Shown: positions 44,097 to 54,171, counted from the stretch's first letter. The stretch: 64,000 bases of DNA from Anaerocolumna jejuensis DSM 15929 (GCF_900142215.1 NZ_FRAC01000020.1:72579-136578), one strand, 5' to 3'. The notes: generated by a model from the letters alone, not told the origin. Program-made: numbers and translations.

Positions 44097-45029
44097 ATGC
44101 AAAATATACTATTTTTAGAACCTGTATTTAAGGAAATGATCTGGGGAGGAAGCAGGCTTAAGACAGATTATGGCTACGATATTCCCAGTGATTCCACAGG
44201 TGAATGCTGGGCGGTCAGTGCCCATACCAATGGGGATTGTAAAATAAAAGCGGGGGAATATAAAGGGGAGACATTAAGCAGCTTATGGACGAACCACAGA
44301 GAGCTTTTCGGAAATGCAGAAGGTGAAGTTTTCCCGCTTTTAATTAAGATCATAGATGCCAAGCAGGATCTGAGCATACAGGTCCATCCAAATGATGCTT
44401 ATGCGAAGGAGTATGAAAACGGCTCCCTGGGAAAGACAGAATGCTGGTATATTCTGAATTGTGATGAGGATGGAAAGATTGTTATTGGGCATAATGCAAA
44501 CAGCAAGGAAGAGCTGGCTTCCATGATTCAAAAAAATCAGTGGGATGACTTGATTCGTGTACTTCCTATAAAAAAAGGTGATTTCTTTCAGATTGTGCCA
44601 GGAACAGTTCATGCCATCAAGGCGGGCACCGTGATATTAGAAACGCAGCAGAACAGTGATATTACCTACAGGCTTTACGATTATGGAAGGCTCCAGAACG
44701 GAAAACCCAGAGAACTTCATATTGATAAGAGCATTGATGTAATAACCTGCCCCCAGAAGCTCACGGAGCCTTTAAGAAAGAAAAAAGAGATAGAGGTCGG
44801 TGAAATAGAGGAGCTGGTCAGCTGTGAATTTTATACGGTAGAGAAGATAAAGATAAACGGCAGTGCAGAGCTAGAGCAGACAGAACCTTTTACTATTATG
44901 AGTGTGATAGAGGGAGAAGGCTCCGTGGAAGGCGTGGAGATAAAAAAAGGAGATCATTTTATCCTTCCCGCAGGTTTCGGACACTATACGTTAAAAGGAA
45001 ATATGGAATGCATAGCATCTCATATATAA
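44097..45029 (+). CDS. manA: Mannose-6-phosphate isomerase, class I
   Basis: A 310-residue zinc enzyme interconverting mannose-6-phosphate and fructose-6-phosphate. Zinc-ligand motifs are QVHPNDAYAKEYE, KTECWYIL and PGTVHAIKAG; the catalytic Arg region is ITYRLYDYGR. The short length fits the Firmicute form. AGGAGG precedes the ATG. Downstream, after 58 nt, is a DUF624 membrane gene; the two could be cotranscribed. Confidence 0.94.
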   Translation: MQNILFLEPVFKEMIWGGSRLKTDYGYDIPSDSTGECWAVSAHTNGDCKIKAGEYKGETLSSLWTNHRELFGNAEGEVFPLLIKIIDAKQDLSIQVHPNDAYAKEYENGSLGKTECWYILNCDEDGKIVIGHNANSKEELASMIQKNQWDDLIRVLPIKKGDFFQIVPGTVHAIKAGTVILETQQNSDITYRLYDYGRLQNGKPRELHIDKSIDVITCPQKLTEPLRKKKEIEVGEIEELVSCEFYTVEKIKINGSAELEQTEPFTIMSVIEGEGSVEGVEIKKGDHFILPAGFGHYTLKGNMECIASHI

Positions 45030-45087
45030 AGTTAAGAAAGTTATATCATACAACCCAAGTATTTAACAAAATGTAAGGAGAAAACCA

Positions 45088-45738
45088 ATGAGTAGTTTTT
45101 TTAACCTGGATAATCCGTTTTTTACCGGATTGAATAAGATTGTAGATGCTTTCTTTTTAAGTATAATATTTTTAGTGACCTGTATTCCCATAATAACCAT
45201 AGGGCCGGCTTTGACCGCTCTTTATTATGCAACGGCCAAATCCCTGCGCAGGGACAGAGGATATATATCCAAGGAATATTTCAAGGCTTTTAAAATGAAT
45301 TTCGGACAGGGGGTAGTCAGCGGACTTGTTGTTATCCTGGCTTCCTTTATTCTGTACATTGACTGGAATTATGCGAAAGGGCTCAAAAGCAATGTGGGAG
45401 TGATACTGTTCAGCATTTTTACAGCCTTATTCGTAATACTTTTCTGCGTTAGTATTTACTTATTTCCTGTTTTGTCCAGATTTAAAACAAAGACACTGCA
45501 TTTATTTAAAACATCATTCCTTATGTCCATGAGACATCTGCCAAGTACTATTTTGATGGCAATTATTGTTCTTTTCTTTGTTTTGCTTGTTTATCTGTTC
45601 CGTATACCCATTTTATTTGCACCGGCGCTCTGTGCATTGCTGGTATCCTTTCTGATGGAACGGATATTCAAAAAGTATATCCCTCAAAAGGAAGAGGAGG
45701 AAGAATCAAACGGAGTAGATGAGTGGTATCTGGAATAA
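45088..45738 (+). CDS. DUF624 (YesL-like) membrane protein
   Basis: A 216-residue protein with about five membrane helices. The family start NPFFTGLNKIVDAFFLSIIF and the cytosolic ALYYATAKSLRRDRGYISKEYF are typical of DUF624/YesL, often found near sugar-uptake genes; the function is unknown. It lies between manA and glgB, and its stop precedes the glgB start by 28 nt, so it belongs to a carbohydrate operon. Confidence 0.85.
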   Translation: MSSFFNLDNPFFTGLNKIVDAFFLSIIFLVTCIPIITIGPALTALYYATAKSLRRDRGYISKEYFKAFKMNFGQGVVSGLVVILASFILYIDWNYAKGLKSNVGVILFSIFTALFVILFCVSIYLFPVLSRFKTKTLHLFKTSFLMSMRHLPSTILMAIIVLFFVLLVYLFRIPILFAPALCALLVSFLMERIFKKYIPQKEEEEESNGVDEWYLE

Positions 45739-45766
45739 GAATATAATTGGGAGCGGAGGAGGCTAT

Positions 45767-48016
45767 ATGGAGGATAATCTGTATGGATTAATGGATTGGG
45801 CAGGAATTGAGGCGGTTGTTTACTCGGAAGAGGATCGTCCCCATGATATTTTAGGACCTCACCTGGTGGAGGAAGGTCTGCTGATTCAGGCTTATATACC
45901 GTCAGCAAGAGATATAAAGGTCAGGCTGCTAAAGACAGAGAAAATATATTCAATGATCAGGGAAGAGGAAGGCTTCTTTGCCGTACTGATACCCAAAGTT
46001 AAACGAATATCAGCCTACACCTTTATCGTTACTTATGATAACGGAGTAACACAGGAATTAACAGATCCATACTTCTATGGCCAGATCCTGTCAGAAACGG
46101 ATTTGAATAGATTTTCCAAAGGTATTCATTATAACATATACGAAAAACTCGGTGCCCATCCAATGGAAATAAACGGAGCAAGTGGTGTATATTTTGCCGT
46201 CTGGGCTCCCAATGCTGTGCGGGTAAGTGTAGTGGGAGACTTTAACTGTTGGGATGGCAGAAGGCATCCTATGAGCAGACTGAAGGACTCCGGTATATTT
46301 GAACTTTTTATCCCGGGACTCCTGGCAGGTGAAATTTATAAATATGAAATAAAGGTAAAGGGCGGCATGGTCGTGTTAAAGGCGGACCCTTATGCAAACA
46401 GGGCGGAATTAAGGCCGAATAATGCGTCCGTTGTTTGTGACCTGAATGGCTATCAATGGGGAGACAGTAATTGGTTGAGTACCAGAAAGTCAGTAAATTA
46501 TAAAAAAGCACCTGTAAATATCTATGAACTGCACCTTGGCTCCTTTAAAAAGCCCGGCACGGACGAACGTGAGTTTTACAATTACCGGGAACTTGCTCCA
46601 ATGGTCTCAGATTATATACTTGAAATGGGTTATACCCATGTTGAATTAATGCCGGTAATGGAGCATCCCTTTGACGGTTCCTGGGGCTATCAGGTAACAG
46701 GCTATTATGCACCGACTGCCAGATACGGCTCACCGGAAGATTTTATGTATTTTATTGATTTTTTGCATCAGAAAGGCATTGGCATTATTTTGGATTGGGT
46801 GCCTGCCCATTTTCCGAAGGACAGCTTTGGACTTGCGACCTTTGACGGTACCTGCCTTTATGAGCACTTGGACCCCAGACAAGGTTCCCATCCTCACTGG
46901 GGAACCTTAATCTATAATTATGGAAGGCCCCAGGTATCTTTATTTCTTATTGCCAATGCACTGTTCTGGATAGAAAAGTATCATGCGGATGGTATCCGCA
47001 TGGATGCGGTAGCCTCAATGCTGTATCTGGATTACGGCAAAAAGGACGGCGAATGGATTGCAAATAAATACGGCGGAAAAGAGAACCTGGAAGCAATGGA
47101 AATGCTAAAGCACTTAAATTCCATTGTAAAGAAGAGAAAAGACGGAGCTATGCTGATTGCAGAAGAATCCACCTCCTGGCCGAAGGTAACAGGAGATTTG
47201 GAGGAGGGCGGCCTTGGATTTGACCTTAAGTGGAATATGGGCTGGATGAATGACTTTACGAATTATATGAAGAGCGATCCCCTCTTTCGCAAGGGCCGCC
47301 ATGGAGAACTGACCTTCAGCATGGTATATGCTTACAGCGAGAAATTTATTCTGGTATTATCCCACGATGAGGTGGTGCATGGAAAAGGCTCCATGATACA
47401 AAAAATGCCGGGAAACCTGGAGGATAAATTCGCAAACCTTAGGACTGCATATGGCTTTATGATGTGCCATCCGGGCAAGAAACTGCTGTTCATGGGACAG
47501 GAGTTTGCCCAATACAGTGAATGGGATGAGAAGAAGGAAATTGATTGGAAGCTGCTAAAAGAGGAGCGTAATGCCTCTCTGAACCAGTATGTAAAAGAAC
47601 TGAATAGCTTTTATAGGAAAAAGCCGGCTCTTTATGCCTGGGATTTTGAAGAAAAAGGCTTCGAATGGATCAGCAGCCAGGATGCTGATCATAGTATTGT
47701 GGTATTTGTAAGAAAAGCAGATAACATACAGGATACCCTGTTGGTCGTGTGCAACTTCACACCTGTTGTTTATGAAAACTTCCTGATAGGAGTTCCTTTT
47801 CCCGGAAAATACAAAGAGATATTCAGCAGTGACTATGAGCGGTTCGGGGGTAAGGGCCACTGCAATAAACGAATGAAGCCGTCAAAGCATACGGGAGCAG
47901 ATGGCAGAATGGATTCTTTATCCATTACGGTGCCGCCTCTGGGCATTAGTATTTTCTCCAGTACACCTTTGGAAACAACAAAAGAAAGCAGCAAAAGAAA
48001 CAGTAGAAGAAAATAG
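45767..48016 (+). CDS. glgB: 1,4-alpha-glucan branching enzyme
   Basis: A 749-residue GH13 enzyme that makes alpha-1,6 branches in glycogen. It has N-terminal CBM48-type domains (HDILGPHLVEEGL; YFAVWAPNAVRVSVVGDFN) and the catalytic barrel with DWVPAHFP. The nucleophile Asp is in GIRMDAVASMLY, the acid/base Glu in AEESTSWP and the transition-state Asp in LSHDEVVHG. ATG 45767 has GGAGGAGG 5-8 nt upstream; the open frame extends further up but without a site. No other glycogen genes (glgC, glgA) are in the window. The C-terminus ends in a Ser/Lys/Arg-rich tail. Confidence 0.95.
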   Translation: MEDNLYGLMDWAGIEAVVYSEEDRPHDILGPHLVEEGLLIQAYIPSARDIKVRLLKTEKIYSMIREEEGFFAVLIPKVKRISAYTFIVTYDNGVTQELTDPYFYGQILSETDLNRFSKGIHYNIYEKLGAHPMEINGASGVYFAVWAPNAVRVSVVGDFNCWDGRRHPMSRLKDSGIFELFIPGLLAGEIYKYEIKVKGGMVVLKADPYANRAELRPNNASVVCDLNGYQWGDSNWLSTRKSVNYKKAPVNIYELHLGSFKKPGTDEREFYNYRELAPMVSDYILEMGYTHVELMPVMEHPFDGSWGYQVTGYYAPTARYGSPEDFMYFIDFLHQKGIGIILDWVPAHFPKDSFGLATFDGTCLYEHLDPRQGSHPHWGTLIYNYGRPQVSLFLIANALFWIEKYHADGIRMDAVASMLYLDYGKKDGEWIANKYGGKENLEAMEMLKHLNSIVKKRKDGAMLIAEESTSWPKVTGDLEEGGLGFDLKWNMGWMNDFTNYMKSDPLFRKGRHGELTFSMVYAYSEKFILVLSHDEVVHGKGSMIQKMPGNLEDKFANLRTAYGFMMCHPGKKLLFMGQEFAQYSEWDEKKEIDWKLLKEERNASLNQYVKELNSFYRKKPALYAWDFEEKGFEWISSQDADHSIVVFVRKADNIQDTLLVVCNFTPVVYENFLIGVPFPGKYKEIFSSDYERFGGKGHCNKRMKPSKHTGADGRMDSLSITVPPLGISIFSSTPLETTKESSKRNSRRK

Positions 48017-48031
48017 GAGGATATTGACCTG

Positions 48032-48856
48032 ATGGAACATATTTTTACATTAATGAAAGAACAAGTCCTTTTGTCATTACAGGATTTATGGAAAAGTATT
48101 GTTAATAATGGCCTTGAATTGGTCGTAAAAATACTTATAACCCTTCTTGTTTTTTTTATTGGAAAAAAGATTATAAAGATGCTGCTTGGAACGGTAGAGA
48201 GAGCCTTTAACAGAGGAAAGATGGAAGCCGGCGTAAAAGGCTTTTTATTAGCATTTATGCGTGCCATATTTTACATAATCCTTATCTGGATTATACTGGT
48301 GCAGATATTCAGCGTAAAGGATGCCAGTTTAGTGGCAGTATTGGGCTCAGCCGGCTTGAGTATCGGCCTGGCGCTCCAGGGGGGACTTTCAAACTTTGCA
48401 GGAGGAATCATAATTCTTCTGCTTCGCCCTTTTAAGGTAGGGGACTATATTATCTATGGAGCGAATGAAGGAACCGTAATTTCTACGGATATTTTTTATA
48501 CCAAGATGCTTACGGCAGACAACCGCCTGGTGGTCATGCCAAACGGTGCCCTGTCTAATTCCAGTATTATTAATACCACCAATGAAACCCAAAGAAGGCT
48601 GGACTTTAATATAGTTGTTTCCAATACCGAGGATATTGACCGGGTAAAGAAGGTTTTGAATGTGGTTATCGAAAAAAATGAAAAGGTAATTAAGGAAGCA
48701 GCCAATACGGTATTTGTAAACAGCTTTGATACAGGAACTATTACCATGGGAATCCGGGTATGGGTTAAGAAGGAAGACTATTTTACAGGTAAATCGGAGC
48801 TGTTAGAAGGCATAAAGAAGGAATTTGAAGAAAATCAGGTTAAAATTCCAATGTAG
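48032..48856 (+). CDS. mscS: Small-conductance mechanosensitive channel (MscS family)
   Basis: A 274-residue channel that opens under membrane tension to release solutes. It has three membrane helices within residues 1-125; the pore helix is Gly/Ala-rich (LGSAGLSIGLALQGGLSNFAGG), and the beta domain begins RPFKVGDYIIYG. The GLALQGGLSNFAGG motif matches MscS TM3. AGGAGG precedes the ATG, 15 nt after glgB, so it belongs to the same transcript. Confidence 0.93.
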   Translation: MEHIFTLMKEQVLLSLQDLWKSIVNNGLELVVKILITLLVFFIGKKIIKMLLGTVERAFNRGKMEAGVKGFLLAFMRAIFYIILIWIILVQIFSVKDASLVAVLGSAGLSIGLALQGGLSNFAGGIIILLLRPFKVGDYIIYGANEGTVISTDIFYTKMLTADNRLVVMPNGALSNSSIINTTNETQRRLDFNIVVSNTEDIDRVKKVLNVVIEKNEKVIKEAANTVFVNSFDTGTITMGIRVWVKKEDYFTGKSELLEGIKKEFEENQVKIPM

Positions 48857-48999
48857 TTTTATAAAAGGAACTAATAAAATAAAGTATTATTGGGTATTTT
48901 ACTTATAAAATAAAGTATAAAAAGAATTATAAAAAAAAGCTTTCCTTTTCTATAAAAAGGTGGTATTTTATCTTTAGGCAAAATTTAAGTTGGAGCAAA

Positions 49000-49033
49000 G
49001 ACGTTCCCGAGTTTCTTTGGGGACGTTTTTTTT
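49000..49033 (+). terminator. Terminator downstream of mscS
   Basis: ACGTTCCC (49001-49008) pairs with GGGGACGT (49019-49026) and an eight-T run follows, about 145 nt after the mscS stop. Confidence 0.85.
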
Positions 49034-49087
49034 ATGCAGGCTCTATGACCAGTAACTGAACTGATTATAGCACCTCCAATGGTTGCA

Positions 49088-49150
49088 GTACTTATACTAA
49101 TCTGTACTGTACTTGTACTGTCTCTTAGTACATATGCTGTTTTAATGTAC
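49088..49150. promoter_or_regulatory. Cluster of GTAC palindromes upstream of glnA
   Basis: Six GTAC tetramers fall within 63 bp (49088, 49104, 49109, 49115, 49128 and 49147), 80-140 bp before the glnA start. No clear GlnR box was found. It could be a regulator-binding array; low certainty. Confidence 0.3.
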
Positions 49151-49228
49151 AATTGCTGGTCTACAGTAATTGTATCTGAAATAAATATATTGAAAGACAA
49201 AATATAAATGTGTGGAAGGAGTTTTTTT

Positions 49229-51334
49229 ATGGCAGAAAAATTGACTGATATCTTTGGTGTTGATGTTTTTAACGAAGCCACTATGGCAGAACGTTTACCT
49301 AAAAAAGTTTTTGCCGCTTTAAAGAAAACAATTAAAAACGGAGAGGAACTGAATCCTGAAATAGCAGATGTAATTGCCAACGCTATGAAGGATTGGGCAA
49401 TTGAAAGAGGAGCTACCCATTATACCCATTGGTTTCAACCAATGACAGGTATTACAGCTGAAAAGCATGATTCCTTTATCAGTCCTACTTCTGACGGTAA
49501 AATACTTCTTGAATTTTCCGGAAAAGAATTAATAAAGGGTGAACCGGATGCTTCTTCCTTCCCTTCCGGCGGGTTAAGAGCAACTTTTGAAGCAAGAGGT
49601 TATACAGCCTGGGATTGTACATCCCCTGCATTCTTAAGAGAAGATGCTGCAGGTGTTACCCTTTGTATACCCACTGCCTTCTGTTCTTATACCGGAGAAG
49701 CACTTGATAAGAAGACACCGCTGCTTCGTTCAATGGAAGCTGTCAGTGATCAGGCTGTACGTATACTTAAATTATTCGGACATAGCGAAGTGAAATCCGT
49801 ATCCTGCTCCGTTGGTCCCGAACAGGAATATTTCATTATAGATAAGGCCAAATACTTAAAGAGAGAAGACTTGATTTTTACCGGACGTACCTTATTTGGT
49901 GCACAGCCTCCGAAGGGTCAGGAAATGGATGACCATTATTTTGGAAGCTTGAAGGAAAGAATTGCGTCATTTATGAAGGAAGTAAACGAAGAATGCTGGA
50001 AGCTTGGTATCCTTGCTAAGACACAGCATAATGAGGTTGCTCCTGCACAGCACGAATTAGCTCCTATTTATTCAACAGCAAATATTGCAACAGACCACAA
50101 CCAGTTGGTAATGGAAACGATGAAGAAAGTTGCTAACCGCCAGGGCCTTGTGTGCCTGCTTCATGAGAAGCCTTTCGCAGGGGTTAATGGTTCCGGTAAG
50201 CATGATAACTGGTCCATCGTTACCGATACAGGAAAGAACCTTCTGGAGCCCGGCAAAACACCTCACGAGAATATACAATTCCTTTTAATCCTTTCTGCCA
50301 TAATTAAAGCTGTGGATGAGAATGCTGATTTGCTCAGACTTTCCGCTTCCAATGCAGGAAATGATCACAGATTGGGTGCCAACGAAGCACCTCCGGCTAT
50401 TATTTCCATCTTCCTTGGAGAACAGTTAGAGGATGTTGTAAAGCAGCTTGTTGAGACAGGCGATGCCAAGAGCAGTAAACAGGGCGGCAAGTTAAATACC
50501 GGCGTTCACACACTTCCTGAATTAAAGAAGGATGCCACAGACAGAAACCGTACATCACCCTTCGCCTTTACAGGAAATAAGTTCGAATTCAGAATGGTTG
50601 GATCTTCCATGTCCATCGCTGGTCCAAATACTACTTTAAATACAATTGTTGCAGATGCATTATGTAAATTTGCCGATGAACTGGAAAGCGCAAAGGATTT
50701 TGATATAGCCGTACATGATTTAATCAAGAAGACCTTAACAGAGCATCAGAGAATTATTTTCAATGGAAACGGATATTCTGATGAATGGGTAACAGAAGCT
50801 GAGAGAAGAGGACTTCCTAACTTGAAATCTCTTGTAGAAGCAATTCCTTCCATGACATCAGAAAGAGCTGTAAAGCTGTTTAGCAAGTTCAAGGTATTGT
50901 CAGAGGTAGAGCTTCATTCCCGTGCAGAAATTGAATACGAGACCTATTCAAAGACAATTAACATTGAAGCTAAAACAATGATCGAAATGGCAAGTAAGCT
51001 ATATATTCCTGCTGTTATTAAATATGCTTCAGGTCTTGCAGCTTCCATTAATACGATTAAAGCTGCTTTGCCCGATGCAGATGTATCCGTACAGGCAGGT
51101 TTGTTAAAAGAGACTTCCAAATTGCTTGCTACAGCAAATACTGCCCTTGTTAAGCTTCAGGCTGCTGTTGCAGAAGCTGCTGGAAAAGAAGGCCAGGAGC
51201 AGGCTGTATTCTTTAAGCAGATTGTATTCCCTGCAATGGGTGATTTAAGAACACCTGTTGATGAGCTGGAATTAATCGTTGATAAGGAAATTTGGCCCGT
51301 ACCTGCTTACGGTGATTTATTATTCGAGGTATAA
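49229..51334 (+). CDS. glnA: Glutamine synthetase type III
   Basis: A 701-residue GSIII (GlnN type), which makes glutamine from glutamate and ammonia with ATP. GSIII is much longer than GSI. Signatures: FQPMTGITAEKHDSF, SVGPEQEYFIID, AKTQHNEVAPAQHELAPIY, HEKPFAGVNGSGKHDNWS and RLGANEAPPAI. ATG 49229 has GGAAGGAG 7 nt upstream; a start 7 codons earlier contains that site. It has its own terminator. The PII-like genes at 9.5-10.1 kb are far away, so a direct link is not shown. Confidence 0.97.
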   Translation: MAEKLTDIFGVDVFNEATMAERLPKKVFAALKKTIKNGEELNPEIADVIANAMKDWAIERGATHYTHWFQPMTGITAEKHDSFISPTSDGKILLEFSGKELIKGEPDASSFPSGGLRATFEARGYTAWDCTSPAFLREDAAGVTLCIPTAFCSYTGEALDKKTPLLRSMEAVSDQAVRILKLFGHSEVKSVSCSVGPEQEYFIIDKAKYLKREDLIFTGRTLFGAQPPKGQEMDDHYFGSLKERIASFMKEVNEECWKLGILAKTQHNEVAPAQHELAPIYSTANIATDHNQLVMETMKKVANRQGLVCLLHEKPFAGVNGSGKHDNWSIVTDTGKNLLEPGKTPHENIQFLLILSAIIKAVDENADLLRLSASNAGNDHRLGANEAPPAIISIFLGEQLEDVVKQLVETGDAKSSKQGGKLNTGVHTLPELKKDATDRNRTSPFAFTGNKFEFRMVGSSMSIAGPNTTLNTIVADALCKFADELESAKDFDIAVHDLIKKTLTEHQRIIFNGNGYSDEWVTEAERRGLPNLKSLVEAIPSMTSERAVKLFSKFKVLSEVELHSRAEIEYETYSKTINIEAKTMIEMASKLYIPAVIKYASGLAASINTIKAALPDADVSVQAGLLKETSKLLATANTALVKLQAAVAEAAGKEGQEQAVFFKQIVFPAMGDLRTPVDELELIVDKEIWPVPAYGDLLFEV

Positions 51335-51423
51335 TCCGATTGCAGATATCAGGATTTATCCCGGATGTAAAGGAAGTATTTCCCTTTTGTAAAGTTCATA
51401 TTTAAGAATATGCTGAAAACGCC

Positions 51424-51464
51424 AAAAAGACTGTCATATCTTCATAGATTGACAGTCTTTTTTT
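51424..51464 (+). terminator. Terminator of glnA
   Basis: A 12-bp stem AAAAGACTGTCA/TGACAGTCTTTT (51425-51436 with 51450-51461) and a T-run. Confidence 0.92.
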
Positions 51465-51587
51465 AAAAATATATTTATTTCGCTATTTACATTTTAAATT
51501 CTATATATAATAATGGAATATAGAATGGTCTGTCAAAATGCAGAAAAGACTGCCCATGTAATACAGAAGAAAGGAACTAAATCATAA

Positions 51588-52334
51588 ATGAGAAACATTA
51601 AACTGGTACTGGAATATGACGGTTCACGGTACGATGGATGGCAAAAACAGCCAGGGATTAATAAAAGCATTACAATACAGGATAAGATTGAGTCCGTATT
51701 AAGTAAGATGGAGAATGAAACGGTTGAACTTATTGGAGCAGCCAGAACGGAAGCGGGAGTCCATGCATATGGACAAATTGCGAACTTTAAGACGAATACG
51801 GATATGAAGCTATTTGAAATCAAACATTACCTTAACCGATATCTTCCGAGAGATATCGCTGTGCTTGAGGTTTTTGAGGTACCGGAGCGCTTTCACAGCA
51901 GCTTTAATGCAAAGACTTTCCAATATGTCTATAAAATAACGACGGGAGAAGTACCCTCGGTATTTGAGCGAAAATTTAATTATTACTGTTTTCACAAATT
52001 GGATGTCTCGCTTATGAGAAAAGCGGCACAAAGCCTGGTTGGTGAACATGACTTTAAAGCTTTTTCAGAAAATAAGAGGATGAAGAAATCCACTGTCCGG
52101 AAAATAAAAAATATTGAGATTAAGACTGGAATTAATACAATTGATATTATTCTGGAAGCAGATGATTTTTGGCCGAATATGGCCAGAATTATTGCAGGGA
52201 CGCTGATTGAAATTGGAGAAGGAAATATGGCTCCCGAATATATGGAGGAGATCGTGGCAAGCGGTGATAGGAGTAAAGCAGGGGAAACAGCAGAGGCAAG
52301 AGGTCTTTTTCTGATGGATGTAAAATATGAATAA
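51588..52334 (+). CDS. truA: TruA-like tRNA pseudouridine synthase with Glu in place of the catalytic Asp
   Basis: A 248-residue TruA-family protein. The N-terminus KLVLEYDGSRYDGWQKQPG, the middle RYLPRDIAVLEVFEVPERFH, and the C-terminal DFWPNMARIIAGTLIEIG match the family that makes pseudouridine at tRNA positions 38-40. The active-site motif, normally RTDxGVHA with an invariant Asp, reads RTEAGVHA here (E55, codon GAA at 51750-51752). Either activity is lost or altered, or another gene supplies the housekeeping TruA. No ecfA/ecfT/rplM neighbours, with which the usual truA often sits, are present. The RBS is weak (AAGGA 12 nt off). Confidence 0.85.
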   Translation: MRNIKLVLEYDGSRYDGWQKQPGINKSITIQDKIESVLSKMENETVELIGAARTEAGVHAYGQIANFKTNTDMKLFEIKHYLNRYLPRDIAVLEVFEVPERFHSSFNAKTFQYVYKITTGEVPSVFERKFNYYCFHKLDVSLMRKAAQSLVGEHDFKAFSENKRMKKSTVRKIKNIEIKTGINTIDIILEADDFWPNMARIIAGTLIEIGEGNMAPEYMEEIVASGDRSKAGETAEARGLFLMDVKYE

Positions 52335-52576
52335 TTGCTTCGGCTGTCATAAGTCAATCTAAATAAAACTACATTATTTTATTGGTTCCTTGACTTATGT
52401 AGCTGAAGCATAGTTTATAAATTAATAAATTTAGCTAATTTGGATAAAATATTACCTAAATTTAGTTTGCTTTTACATTGATAATCTTTTATAAAAAGAC
52501 TATAATTTGCAATAGTATGGAGAAGATACGTATATGCGAATATAACTATCACAAAAAGCTAATGCAGGGGGTTCAG

Positions 52577-53584
52577 ATGAAGAATGTAACGATGAAGGAT
52601 ATTGCTGACAAGTTGAACATAAGTACTGTTACAGTCTCTAAAGCACTATCGGATAAAGATGGAGTAAGTGAGGAACTAAAGAACAGAATCAAGAAAGTTT
52701 CGGAAGAAATGGGTTACCGGTATAATGTTCTGGCAAAAAGCATGAAAGAAGGAAAAAGCTATAATGTTGGAATTGTTATAGCTGACAGGTTCATTCGTGA
52801 TGATGGAGATGCCTTTTACCTTAAGATGTATCAAAGCGTAGTGAAGTCATTATCCAAAGCCGGATATTATGGAATCATGGAAATTATAAACCATGAACAG
52901 GAAAAGAATATCATCCTGCCAAGTGTAATTCAAAATAATAAAGTGGATGGTGTGATTATTCTCGGACAAATGAGCTATGAGTACGTAAGCTCCATTAACA
53001 ACAGGGGAATCCCCTTGGTATTTCTGGATTTCTATGATGAACTGCTTGAGGTCGATTCTTTGGTCAGCGACAGCTTTTACGGCTCTTATATACTTACCAA
53101 TCATTTGATAGCACAGGGGCACAGAAATATAGGCTTTGTAGGAAACATTTTGTCTACAAGCAGTATTCTGGACAGGTATTTAGGTTATTATAAATCCCTG
53201 CTTTCCAACGGCATACCCTTAAGGGAGGAATGGGTCATTGCTGACCGCAGTGAAGACGGCACTTATATTGAAATTGAGTTTCCTAAAGAGATGCCGACGG
53301 CATTTGTATGCAACAATGACGGCGTAGCCTATCTGTTAATCAACAAATTAAAGAAAAACGGATATAGGGTACCGGAGGACATTTCCGTAGTCGGCTTTGA
53401 TAATTATATATTTGCTACCATATCCAATCCGAAGCTGACCACTGTCGAAGTTGATATAACGGTTATGTCCGATGAAGCAGTAAAGGCAATTGTAGGAAAG
53501 ATTAATAATGCAAATTACAGAATCGGAAGAGTGGTTATTAATGGAAAACTTATAATCAGGGATTCGGTAAAAAAAATAAATTAA
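52577..53584 (+). CDS. LacI-family transcriptional regulator
   Basis: A 335-residue regulator. The N-terminal helix-turn-helix reads TMKDIADKLNISTVTVSKAL, with the hinge after RYNVLAKSMKEGKS. The sugar-binding core follows (NVGIVIADRF, VDGVIILGQ, RNIGFVGN, PTAFVCNNDGVAYLL). The usual inducer pocket is recognisable, but the core is divergent. ATG 52577 has GGGGG 6 nt upstream; the open frame reaches further without a site. It lies just before the sugar ABC genes and probably represses them through the operator at 54123-54140. The inducer is likely an alpha-xyloside, by context. Confidence 0.9.
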   Translation: MKNVTMKDIADKLNISTVTVSKALSDKDGVSEELKNRIKKVSEEMGYRYNVLAKSMKEGKSYNVGIVIADRFIRDDGDAFYLKMYQSVVKSLSKAGYYGIMEIINHEQEKNIILPSVIQNNKVDGVIILGQMSYEYVSSINNRGIPLVFLDFYDELLEVDSLVSDSFYGSYILTNHLIAQGHRNIGFVGNILSTSSILDRYLGYYKSLLSNGIPLREEWVIADRSEDGTYIEIEFPKEMPTAFVCNNDGVAYLLINKLKKNGYRVPEDISVVGFDNYIFATISNPKLTTVEVDITVMSDEAVKAIVGKINNANYRIGRVVINGKLIIRDSVKKIN

Positions 53585-53679
53585 AACAATAAATATAGCT
53601 TGCAGTATTGTTGATTTGAAGCTTTGAATTATTAAACAATATAGATCACAGGAATTTACCGGGTGCAAGCGTAGAAAAT

Positions 53680-53757
53680 AAAAGAGATTAGATGAAGTGA
53701 ACCCTCCATGTCAGATTATTCCGGCATTTTGGATTCACTTTATTTAATCTCTTTTTA
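53680..53757 (+). terminator. Terminator of the LacI-type gene
   Basis: A 22-bp stem containing two G-U pairs (53680-53701 with 53734-53755) around a 32-nt loop, then a T-run. The rest of the 53585-54171 gap is AT-rich and holds only the next promoter and operator. Confidence 0.88.
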
Positions 53758-54085
53758 TGTTTAAGTATAAATGTGATAGAAAAGGTAAAAATATGAATAA
53801 GGAAAGGATAGAAAAAAAGATAGAAAATACTATTGAAATAATATTAAAAAAAATTATTGAAATAAAAGGATAAAAAAATTAAAAAAGTATAAAATTTAGG
53901 TAAATACGGAGATAAATATTGGGATTGAAATTTACATTAGTGTGTAATATTATATAATTATAGTTAATAATATAACCATTTAATTTGTGAAAATGTAAAA
54001 GGGCACCCAATTATAGCTGATTTTCTTATGAAAAAATAGGAAAAAATGTAATTGTATATATAAAATGTATATATAGCCAGATGTA

Positions 54086-54140
54086 TTGACAAATTTATTG
54101 TAGATATTATATAATACAACTGTAAGTTAACGATAACTTA
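54086..54140 (+). promoter_or_regulatory. Promoter and LacI-type operator of the sugar ABC operon
   Basis: TTGACA (54086-54091) and TATAAT (54110-54115) with an 18-nt spacer. Overlapping the expected transcription start is an 18-bp near-perfect palindrome at 54123-54140 (TAAGTTAAC and GATAACTTA, 8 of 9 matched) with the central CG typical of LacI-family sites. Repression by the upstream LacI-type protein is inferred. Confidence 0.75.
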
Positions 54141-54171
54141 AAAAACAATCAACCAAGGGAGGTTACAAAAA

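Noticed and set aside
48985..49380. Minus-strand frame of 131 codons overlapping the glnA start and the terminator at 49000
   Set aside because: It reads through the terminator hairpin and antisense to the start of glnA, and has no ribosome-binding site or recognisable domain.
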